Assembly (NCBI RefSeq): GCF_015706575.1
Contig: NW_024037056.1
Coordinates: 13,095,176-13,159,175, forward strand
Source of the DNA: Patiria miniata
Taxonomy: Eukaryota > Echinodermata > Asteroidea > Valvatida > Asterinidae
Direction of reading: 5' to 3'
Length of the DNA stretch: 64,000 nt
The stretch's first letter is position 1; each line of letters begins with the position of its first letter. The position numbers were made by a program, and so were the translations under genes. Shown one piece after another: positions 25,401 to 37,400 of the stretch. The notes under the pieces were generated by a model, which was not told the DNA's origin, did no database searches, and saw nothing but the letters and a program-made list of their open reading frames with translations.

Positions 25401-28400
25401 ATTGATACAAAAATACCACTTTTCTTGAAAATGACAGTATACCAGGTGCCATGATTTTACAGGATGCTTTACACTGTCATTCACTAACAGTCCAGCAAGG
25501 TATTTCAAAATGATTTGGTAGTTTCATTTTTTGATGTTTGCAAATGTTGTATTTTCCCTTTAAGCAAATGTTTCTTCTGAGGTAAGCGAGCCTTTGGCTG
25601 TGCTTACCACTTACGATCTCCATGAAATAGATGGAGGCCCTTTTAGGGTTAATTCATTTGTGAATGAGCGTAGCTCTGCAGATGTTAACTTGTCATGAGA
25701 AATGGGCCACCTGTGGTGAATTAAGAAAGTGTTCTTCTTTTGTTATACCCATCCATCATTGATAATATTTTTAATTTTTGTTTATTTTGGTGATGGGCAG
25801 GCATGTCTGCTCATTCAGCTGCTGGGATGGGTGTTTCTGCCGGTTTTCATTGCCAGTGGGGTGAGTTGTTTTTCTTGAATTATGCACACAAAAATAAGTT
25901 CACAGAAATTTTAAACACAACCACCATTTTAAAGTTCTGTCCACGGACCACACAAAAGGTGTGCATTCTTTCAGCAAACCGAAAACAATTCACACACATC
26001 CCTATGTGATTCGTTTTCGTTTTCGTGAAAGAACACTTTTTGTGATCCGTGGACAGAACTTTAAAACGGTGGTTGTGTTTAAAAGTGCGTAACTTGCAAA
26101 GTACATCAGTGATTTGAATGATTCTTGCACTAAAAGAAAGCTCATGAATTGAGCTTTCATATCCTAGATTTTGAAAGTGCTACATGGAGAACTCCACTAA
26201 AACAATGGTCCCGACATTTGAGTTTTTTTTTTTTTTACTCACCCTGTAGTACAGATGCTACTGAGTTATGTAGGCCGCAAAGCATAAAAACAGCACCCAA
26301 AAGCAGGGAAAAATTGCCAGTCTGTTTGTACATGTAATTTGTCATCAACAAATCTTCCCCTTTTTTCGGGGTCTTATACATGTAGGTTTACACCTTACCG
26401 GAGTATATGCGGAAACGTTATGGTGGGCAGAGGATTCGTGTCTACCTCGCTATGCTGTCGCTCGTCCTATACATCTTCACCAAGATCTCGGTAAGTTTCA
26501 AGTCCCACTTGCTTTTCAGAGTGTGAACAAATATCGGGAAAAATTTAAACTGTTTCCAAAATGGCAGTTGGAACGTATTGTTTCGTGACTGTTTAATATG
26601 CGTTCATATTTTACACAAATAGCAGTCTAAAGCTGTGATGTCTGCATCCAAGTTGTATGAAATATGTGAGGTGTTTTGGGAAAATGAGACAAAGCTGGAC
26701 AGAGGTCGAAATGAGGGTTTGTGGGTATTAGGAAACAATAAAATTCTTCTGACAATTATGCTGTATGATGCACTTTAATCGGACATTCCATTGACAAGTT
26801 AAGGCTTTTTTAAACTTTACATTTATCGACATGTCGAAAAAATATAATGCTGAGAAAAAAGCCTTTTTAGTTTCGAGTTTTGTGGTCACGAAAATGAAAG
26901 ATGCCAATTGATTTTCCTTAAAAGGACTTTTAATCCACGATATTTGTACTATTTTTTTAAAATAATGTGTAAAAGACATATTTCAAAGATTACAAATATC
27001 AACAAATCCGAAAATTGAAAAAACCACGCCCAGTTTTTTTTTTGTTGCATTTTTTGTCACAACAGTCTGTGCCCATAAGCCTGTGGACCAATATGTGGAT
27101 TAGGTTTTCAGTTCCTGCCTGAATGTGTGGGCTTTTCCGAGAATATCATTCTGGTGGTTTTCCTCCCACCACTACGACTGTAATTTCCGCCCACATCTTC
27201 TACCAAGGGACTCACTGCAAATAATTCCTGTCCATCCTGTTCTGGTTGTAGGGCTGTCAGATGTTGTCGAAATAAATATATAAAAAAAAAAACTCAATCA
27301 AATACAATAATTTCCTGATCAGACTCTTTCTGGTAATGAAACCAAGGATTCCTCAAAAGTACTGTAGGCACTGTAGCTCGCAAGCTTGAAGAAACCTGTA
27401 GAGAGAAGACGATAAGAAGAAATTACAGTTTTAGAGGTGGGAGGAAAAGCCCAGAGGAATATTCTGAGGAAAACCCACGGAATCAGGCAGGGACTGAAAA
27501 CCCAATCCACATATTGGCCCGGGTGGGATTCGAACCCGGGTCACAGCGGTTGAAGGTGTGGAAAGTACTGCTAAGTGGAGTGCTGTGGCCTCGTGGTTAA
27601 GGGTACTGATTCGTGGTCTGTGGGTAAAGCTGCAGGTCGTGGGTTCGAGTCCTGGCGGGGTCATGGTGCGTGTGCCCTTGGGCAAGGCACTTTGTCACTC
27701 ATTGCTTCTCTCCACCCAGGAGTAAATGGGTACCTATGAGGGCAGTGATGGTTATTGTGATTGAATTAGCTTCCTTGCGCCTAACAGGCAGCATCGAGCT
27801 GTATACTCCCCAGGGAGCTGAGATGGTATATGGAATGTTTAATTGGCCCAGTGATTAGGGGTAATAATAATGTAAAGCGCTTTGATCTTAGTTAAAAGCG
27901 CTATATAAGAACCTGCTATTATTATTATTATTAAGCCAACCTGAGCCAACCTGACTCGATTTCTTTTTCATTCTCGACAGGTCAACCTGTTTTCCGGAGC
28001 CTTATTCCTCCAGCAAGCTCTAAACTGGAACATCTACCTAGCCGTTGGCCTGCTGCTTGCCCTGACGGCAATCTGTACCGTCACCGGCGGGCTGGCTGCA
28101 GTCATCTACACCGACACGCTGCAGTTCTTTATCATGCTGATCGGGGCCTTCATGTTGATGATCATGAGTGAGTCCAAGTATTGTGATGATAAACCCTCCT
28201 TTTTTTCAGCTTTAATTTCTTCTTCTGCCAGTGAGTACATCCCTCCATAGTGGAGTGTTGTCGTGCAGGATCTGGCTTTGACTCCAGAAGCCGTGTGTGC
28301 ATTGGACTGATTTGGTAAAACTTACAGTGACCTTTTGTCAACTTTACGGACACTGTTGTCAAATTATAACCGAATTAGGTCCAGTGTGGACAGCATGTAT

Positions 28401-31400
28401 ACTTCCCAAACTATCAAGTGTTGACTGTTGATTGTAAGTTTTACGGTCCGCAGCGTTAAGTTTTACAGGCCGGGGGAAGAATTACATTGTTAGTTTTACA
28501 TCACTGAAAAGTCTGGTGCGGACTACCACTGCTTACTGCTATATAAAACTAGCATTAAGATCATATTTCTTCCGTTTGGGTCACCTATATTGACCTCTGT
28601 AATTCACACATGTAGGCGTACACATAGTGTACGTGAGATTCTACGGTATTTCTGCTGTTTTGCGATATTAAGTTTACGCAACCAATGACTTTCCGCGGGC
28701 TGAAAGGAACTCCGATGCCAATGCGGCTTTGGTCCCAATAAAGCTTGAGGGGTATCACTGCAACACAGACTTTTTAACTAATACCTCGGACCAAGACCTG
28801 TTATAAATAATATTTATACTGTCTCACACTATCCGCTCCGTTCACAAGTACCCCCTCACCGGCACAGAAAGTACAGTTGCGGGTGACCAAACGACACCAT
28901 CTTGCCTGACTGCAATATTTTGCCGCGAAGCGCGGCCACTGCGTACACATGTACATTGTTCAAATCCCCTGGTGTACGTGCGTCACACACAAGGAACGGT
29001 GCGCGGGTCAACCAGCGAAATGTATGTGTCCCGCCAATGGGACGTCGTTGCAAGGTAAAAGGGCGCCCTCTTTTGTTGGCGCACGGAGCCCATTAATACA
29101 CCCTTTGCAGATATTTTTGCTCAGTTTTGTTTTGTTTGGGTTATTTGTTGTTTGTTTTTTTCTTGCGGCACGCATGAATTCAAGGTTTTGTCAAGATCGG
29201 CGGTTACGGAGCTCTCAAGGAGCAATACATGCAAGCCATCCCCAACGAGACGCTGTACTCCAACACGTCGTGTGGCATCCCACGCGAAGACTCTTGGCAG
29301 ATGCTGCGAGATCCGATTAACTCGGACATGCCTTGGCCCGGATTCCTATTTGGGCAAACAGCGGCGTCCATTTGGTACTGGTGTGCTGACCAGGTATTTT
29401 TTTTTTCTTTTTTGCTTAATTTTTTTTGGTGGAGGAAGTCTCCAACTATTTTCACTATGAATGAACATTCATAAATACTTGAGACAGTTTACGCATTCCT
29501 ATTGGTCGAGAGCCCGTCACGTGGCCGGTCTTAAACGGATGATAAAGACATGGCTAGCTGGTCTTAAACGCTTTTCCAGTGTCACATGAAATTTGGACTC
29601 CTATGAAATCCGGTGCCTTTTAACGTTTCATTGGTTGAACGTTCAAATTTCTCCCGTATGCATGCGCAATGTACTACCAGTGAATCAGTATTTCATGGTC
29701 CGAAATTCACACTTCACCAGCCCAGCTGCGTTTTGCGCGACATCGCACAGTACGCGCGACGCGCACGCCAATTTCCCTATAAGGTAAGGAGTTGTGGAGG
29801 GGCATTCCATATTATAGTGAGAGGGGTGTTTCGTAAAACATGATGCAAAATTGTTGAACAAAATGGTTGGCAACGTCTAGTATTTGACTTTTTTTTTTTT
29901 TTTGGACCGAAAAGGTATTTATGAATGGGAATAAATGTGTGTTCGGTCGGTATTAAACACTCTGTTTAAGACCGGTTTGAGTCTGGATGGGCGATAATTA
30001 CCCTCGGCTTCGCCTCGGGTAATTATCGCCCATCCAGACTCAAACCAGTCTTAAACAGAGTGTTATAATACCTCCCAAACACACATTTATTCTCTTAATA
30101 CAATCTGGAAAATGTGTAACAGGAATAGTTGGTTCCATTCTCTGAAGTTTTGGGGGTCAATTAATCTGAAAGGTAATTATACAACAATTGTTTTTGCTGT
30201 AATTTTCAGAAATGGAAGGATTTGGGGGTTAGGCCAAAAAAAAAAGTCTGGTTTCTGGTATAGCTTGCCCCAAAAGTGGTGCAGTGACGCGGCTTTTTTT
30301 TTTTTTTTACCTGTCTTTTTTGCTTTAAATGTCGGCTGATGACTGCAAATGGTGCCTGACTAAACTTAGTGCAAATATATGGGAGTCCGGAGAGGCCACA
30401 TAAAGCTTATTCTCGATCATAACCCCATCTAAAAACACGTTAAAATTGTGCAGCAGCAGGATTCCAGTCAAACCAGTGAGTTTGGCGGTTTTGAGACATC
30501 ATCTTTTATTAAAAAAAACACTTTTTCATTTTGCCGACGCGCATGGCTACGGCGACGCGCGCGCATACCAGAAACCGGAGACTTTTTTTTTTTGGCCTTA
30601 GTATTTTATAGCAAATTTTGTTGCACCGACCAGTTTAAGGTTTTGTGTTCGTAGATGATGGAAAAACCAAGAGAAACAAATGTTGTTCTTGTAGTCTGAT
30701 TCCCTGATCCTACTTCAGACGAAACGGAGTGATTTATAAACGTCGGGGAATTGTCAGGTCAGGGAACCAGACTAGTTGGCTTGCAACTGTTCAGGGATGT
30801 GTAACGATTGCAAACAAAATGTGAACTAACTAAATTTGATATGGGGGCAGACTGCTGTTTCTAATAATATTGGGAAAAAATCAGGTTATTTTGGTTTCCT
30901 GTCTTTCCCCATGTAGATGATGGTTCAGAGAGCGTTGTCAGCTAAGAGTCTGTCCCATGCTCAAGGCGGATGTCTCTTGGCTGGATACATCAAGTTTCTG
31001 CCGCTCTTCCTCATGGTTCTGCCTGGAATGATCAGCCGTGTGCTCTTCACCGGTAATTTTCGTGGTCTTGCCTAATAGATGGATCCAGTGTTGAAGTTGA
31101 ATCCACAAGTCCATCACAAGTCCAATCGCAAGTCCATCACAAGTTTATCACAAGTCCAATCACAAGACCATCACAGGTCCATCAAAAGTCCATCACAAGT
31201 CCAATCACAAGTCCATCACAAGTCCAGTTACAACCATCACAAGTCCATCACAACTCCATCACAAGTCCAGTCACATTCCACTCACAAGTCCAATTCTGCC
31301 AAATTCCCCAGAATTACTCGAAATACACTATAAACACTTAAAATAACATGCAGATGTTGTAGTATTACCTTATTTAAGGTTCAAATTACATTATAAACAA

Positions 31401-34400
31401 TCTACACTTGCATAAAGATGTTATGAAATTGCGTAAATTTCAGGCAAAACGCGGTTGCGTCACGATGAAATCGACAGTATTAAACCAACTGGCTGCGTTT
31501 CCTTTTAATTTTCTCTGGCAGATGAAGTCGCGTGTGCATCCGAGGAGACTTGCATGGCCGTCTGTGGCAGCACAACTGGATGCACCAACATCGCTTACCC
31601 CAAACTGGTCCTTGGAGTCTTACCAGTAGGTAGGGAATCATTCCATTTGACGATGCAAAAGTCGAATCCCAGCATCCCAGGGTTCAAAATATTAAGTCGC
31701 CGTTTTGCAAAACTGTTATGCTGACTGGATTTTCTCCTTGTCCATTTTGAACTTGGCTTTTTGCCAAGGTCTTGACTAACACCTTGGCTCCTTGCCAGGA
31801 CCTTGGCTCCTAGCCAAGACCTTGGTTTCTTGCCAAGACCTTGGTTGCTTGCCAAGACCTTGGCTCCTAGCCAAGACCTTGGCTCCTAACCAAGACCTTG
31901 GCTCCTAGCCAAGACCTTGGCTCCTTGCCAAGACCTTGGTTCCTAGCCAAGACCTTGGTTCCTAGCCAAGACCTTGGTTCCTAGCCAAGACCTTGGCTCC
32001 TAGCCAAGACCTTGGCTCCTAGCCAAGACCTTGGCTCCTAGCCAAGACCGTGGCTCCTAGCCAAGACCGTGGCTCCTAGCCAAGACCTTGGCTCCTAGCC
32101 AAGACCTTGGTTTCTTGCCAAGACCTTGGCTCCTAGCCAAGACCTTGGTTCCTAGCCAAGACATTGGCTCCTAGCCTAGACCTTGGCTCCTAGCCAAGAC
32201 CTTGGTTCCTAGCCAAGACCTTGGTTCCTAGCCAAGACCTTGGTTCCTAGCCAAGACCTTGGTTCCTTGCCAAGACCTTGGTTCCTTGCCAATTAGGCCT
32301 CTGTTCCTTGCCAAGACCTTGGCTCATCTCCAAGAAGTACCAGTGGAGCATGTCTTTCACCTGAGTGCATGTCTTATCCCAGATTGTTGGAAGTAAACTG
32401 TGTCCGTTACTTCGTTCTTGAAACCCTTAGGTCTTCGCGGCGTCATGTTAGCAGTCATGTTAGCCGCTCTGATGAGCGACCTAACCTCTATCTTTAACAG
32501 CACCAGCACCCTCTTCACCATCGACATCTGGAAATATTTCCGAGCCAAGTTCAGCAAGAAAGTGCCCAGTGTGAGAGAGCTCATGATCGTTGGAAGGTAT
32601 AGGCAATGGAACCCAATTCCCGGGTCGGTTGGTTATGCAAACCGTTGTGCCACTTCTGCTGTGCTGTCGTCTGTGTGATGCACAGCTTGACAATGGCGCT
32701 GTGCAAAAGCTGTCGGTGTGCGACGCAAGCTTGAGAATGTGAAGTCTTTCGTCAAATGACACATGATCCAAAAGTTATCGGATGGTAACACATCGGCCAT
32801 AGTGTTCATTGAAAATGGGTCCCCAATATTTGCTTGAGATCATGCAAATAATTCTAACATGAGATCAGTTTTTCCACACGGAGTAGTAAGTCTTGTATTT
32901 TTTGAATCAGAGGGTCACATGGCCCAAGTATGCCAACAAGTTGTCAGTGCTCAGACAAAAGGATTTGTTTAACCATGGCATTAGCCTATGAAATTTCATT
33001 GGTTGAGAACTGGTCACATGACAGTTTGTGAAGTCGTGTATGGCCACCGATTGCGAGGCTGTTCTTTACTCGTGAACCAGCCCAATAGTCCTGAAGACTT
33101 TAAAAAAAAATCAACTCTACTTTTTGTTGGAGAAAAGGTTTAGTTGGGTCTTAAGGAAGCGAATATACCCTAGGATGTACGCGTTTTAATATAAACTTGC
33201 CAAAAAAAAATGACTTAAAGCAGTGCATTTCGGAATTAAAATACACACAGATGTTGAAACAAACAAAAAAATCCTATCACTTCCAAAATAACTCATTCAT
33301 TTGTCCTCCTGCTTATATCTAATAGACTGAAAAAAAATATGCAAATTCAACTCCATGGTATAACAAAAGAAAAACTACCTGTTGTAGCAAATGGGTTTTG
33401 TAGTTTCGGTTACAGCTTACCATCCGGTTGACAACACGGCATGGACCACATTACGCAAATTGTCTCAATTCTCGTGCCCACGTTTGTCACATGACATTAT
33501 CAAATCTTTCCTTGTGAAACTTAGCACAGGAGGTAATGTTACATTTTTGGAAAAAAATGATAATAATCGGTCAAGGTTTGTTCTTGTTTGTCTCAGGCTA
33601 GTGGTGGTGGTCATGATCGGCATCAGCATCTTGTGGATCCCAGTCATTCAGCAGATGCAAGGAGGCCAACTCTTCATCTATATCCAGGAGATTTCTTCCT
33701 TCTTAGCCCCGCCCATAGCTGCCGTGTACCTGATAGCGCTGCTGTGGCCCCGCGGCAATGAGAAGGTGACCTCATTGCAGTTGTATTTCATTGTACTTAT
33801 AACCAGGGGGCCAATTTCATAGATCTGCTTAAGCACAAAATTTGCTTAAGCACAAAAACGTCTTGCTTAATAAAATCAGGTTACCTGCCAAAACTCCATG
33901 CGATTGTTATGCTAAGTAAACAACAGCTAAATACCAGTCACAAGCAATGTACATCACATGGAGTTTTGGCCGGTAACCTAATTTTACTAAGCAATGTTTT
34001 TTCGTGCTTAAGCAAATTTTCTGCTTAAGCAGCTCTATGAAATTGGGCCCTGTTCTATGCCAAAACTTTACTTGAAGCATCTCATTTTACTTTAGGCTTG
34101 TAATGGTAGCAGTCCGAGAGAAACGATATGGTCAGCTTCTCAGTTCTAGACAGACAGTTTCAATTGGTCAGTCTAAGTTGAACAATCTCAGCCAAACTTT
34201 TTAAAGGCAGCTTAAAGTGACCATCCCAGAGTCCTCGACCCTGTGATAAAGTAGGCCGGGAAAGTCCAACTTTACTGGACTGAGATGCTTCATCAGGAAA
34301 AGAAGCCCTGCCACAAGACCAAAAGAAGTCTTTTGAGAGACATTTTTACACAATCTTGGAAAGTACGGATGTCTTAAATGTCTTTTTATCCTATCTTTTC

Positions 34401-37400
34401 GGTGATACCTTATCACAGAAACACAGATGGTCACTTTAAGCTTCCGTAGGCAGAGAATGTACATGTATCATTCCATTGCCAATGAAGAGCACCCTCAGGT
34501 TCTTGGTTCTTGGTTCTTGGTTGGTTCTTCTCCTAAATACTCCACGTGGGAGTTTATACAGGAGGCCAGAAACACCGGGGCAAACCCCTTCTCTTAGCGA
34601 TAAGTGTTTACTGGGTTCTTTTACGTGCATTTATACAACACACGGGACCTATGGCTTAACGTCCCATCCAAAGGACGAAGCAATAATGGTTAAGTGCCTT
34701 GCTTAAGAGCACAAGTGTCCGCTGGCGGGCTCGAACCCACGTCACTGTTGCCTCTGAAACACCAGAACGTGAGTCCGGTGTTCTTAACCGCTAGGCCATC
34801 ACACTCCACTCAGGGTCCAGCTAAAAGAAATAACTTGATGCCAATCTTATGACCAGTAATTCTTTGTATTTCAGGGTTGTTTCTGGGGCCTTGTTGTCGG
34901 CTTGGTCGTCGGAGTGATCCGCATGATCCTGGATTTCACCTACCGAGCTCCGCCCTGCTGGGGCGTGGACAACAGGCCGGCCATTACGGCCAAAGTGCAC
35001 TACATGTACTTTGCCATGATACTGTTCTGGATCACGGTCATTGTGGACGTGGTGGTCAGTCTGCTTACAAAGGCCCCTGAAAAAGATATGGTACTTAGCA
35101 ATTTGCTCGTTTTGTTTAGGGATGGAGCATCCTATTTGCCCTTAGCCTCCCTCGAGAAAATCGAATACTCTATGAATAACCTGTTGGGTGAGTTTTACTA
35201 CCACTCTCGAAGCTGTCCAAGTATTCCCATCTTTTCCTTTTGCTTTTCCGATTTTTGCCTCCAATTCAAAATGTTTGTCTGCCATTTCCACTCATAAGAC
35301 ATAAGAAAACTTTCTTAATCTCCAGATGAAGAAATTACAATGCTCGCAAAGCTTATAAAAAAGGGAAGAACACTGAATACAAAATACATTAGTTAAGATT
35401 TACAAATACCAGATAAAAAGATGGCACGTGAAGGACAAGCCTGTACCTGTCACCCACTGTCTAGCCATCAAAACGAAATTCATCTTTTAAAATGGCGTTG
35501 AAGAATTTAATTCCCATTGGGACAAAAGAGTGAAGGTGGCGATTGGTGCGAGCACACGGCAGTCTCATTCTTCCACTTCTAGGAATGTGACCTGCAAGCT
35601 CAGCGCGCAGTGGGTGGCTTTCGCGTCCAAAATCTGACCAAACAGACCAGTCACTCGCTCCCGGTACAGAGAGTCCACCGACTGCAAGCACAACCCATCG
35701 TCCTCTCAACTTTCCTCACTAGCCGATCAATCATACCCCTCCCATTTCCTCTCCCGTTGACAGTTGATCCGTACAACTTGGTGGTCCCGCTTCAACAAAG
35801 AGAAACGTTTCGATGACTTTGAGGATGATAAAGAAGAAATTGAACTGGACGATGACGTGCGAGTGATCACCCAGGAAGGTAAAACTGTCAGCTGACGGAA
35901 AAGCTTGTTTTCTTGGCCATACAAACCTTGTTTAAATCATTCTTAGTATTTCATTGTAACCATATGTCATTAACTGTGCTGCTGCCTGAACAGTCACATA
36001 CAGTCAAATATTACATCCACTTCCCCTGTTAAGCGTTTATACACAGGCTAGTCACCAACAGTCACATCACATTTGTAGTGAGCACTGTGACTAGTCAAAT
36101 TCCATCATTATGAAAGAAGACGAGTACCCAACAGCTGTAACAGTGGATCCGGGGGGGGGGGGGGGGGGGGGGGGACACGGGGGCCAGGGCCCACCCAAAA
36201 ATGAACCCAATTTTGTTTTATAGTTTAGTGACGTCGCAACAAATGCAGCCATTGCGTACACCACCCACAAAACTCAACAAAAGCAATACATTTACAGCCT
36301 CTCCCCTTGCTTTTCATATTGAATTAGGGGCAGAACATTTCTAGACCCACTTTTTCGGGAACGACAATTTGTTTTCCCCCCTTCCCCCCCAAAAAATTGT
36401 GTTCTGGATTCAGCCTCGAACAGCTGGCTAATCAATCACCTCCAGTCAAAGCATAGATGTATCAAGTACGTAACATAAACACTCACAGCTAGTCAATGGT
36501 GCTCTTTATTGACACAGTGGTCCTAACTTATAAAGATGGTCACGTCATTGATTTTGACTGAGTTTGTAAGCTACATTTTGGAGGATTGGGGAAAGTAGAG
36601 CCCTAGCACAGGAAATGCCTAGGGACATCAGAAAATATATTTTCAAAATTCCTCTCTGCAGGACAACCAGAGGCACACAAGTCGGTGGTGCGTCGCGGCT
36701 ACGATTGGTTTTGCGGCTATGATGACACGTTCGCAGGTAAGGCTAAGACTGTGGCTTAGGCTGTGACATTTACACGTTTAAACCTTAGTTGCTCTATCCA
36801 TGCTCGTCCACATTGTTCGATTTTTCTCTCCTTACAAAATTATCTATGCGTTTGTTGATTTAAACGGAAAAAGCTACGTCTTTATTCAGGACGTTTTCAA
36901 CCCCTTAGTAAATACACTTTTACTTTGGTTTGCTTTTTGCACCCATTACGCACAAAAAGGTACGCCTGAATTATAGTTGGGCCAAAAATAATTCAAATTT
37001 GGTAAAGTTAATATTGCATAAGTTAAATTTGGTTGATCTTTTTGTTCACTGTCTCATATTAAGTGAACAACTTTTTTATTGTAAGAAGAAAAAAAGCGAC
37101 TGAAAACCAAATCTATTTTTCAGTGCACTGCATCTGTGAAAAGTGCGTAGAAATTTCACTAAACGTTTATTATTATTAGTATCATTAATCGTTTCTGGTA
37201 ATGAAACCAAGGATTCCTTAAAAGCACGCTAGGCACTGTAGCTCGCAAGCCTGAAGAAACCTGTAGAGAGAAGACAATGAGAAGAAATTACAGTTTTAGA
37301 GGTGGGAGGAAAAGCCCAGAAGAATATTTTGGGGAAAACCCACGGAATCAGGCAGGGACTGAAAACCCAATCCAGATATTGGCCCAGGCGGGATTCGAAC

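Noticed and set aside
31751-32333. Series of transcription terminators or small hairpin RNAs
   Set aside because: The hairpin potential comes from a self-complementary 19-bp tandem repeat in an intron. Nothing indicates a separate transcript.
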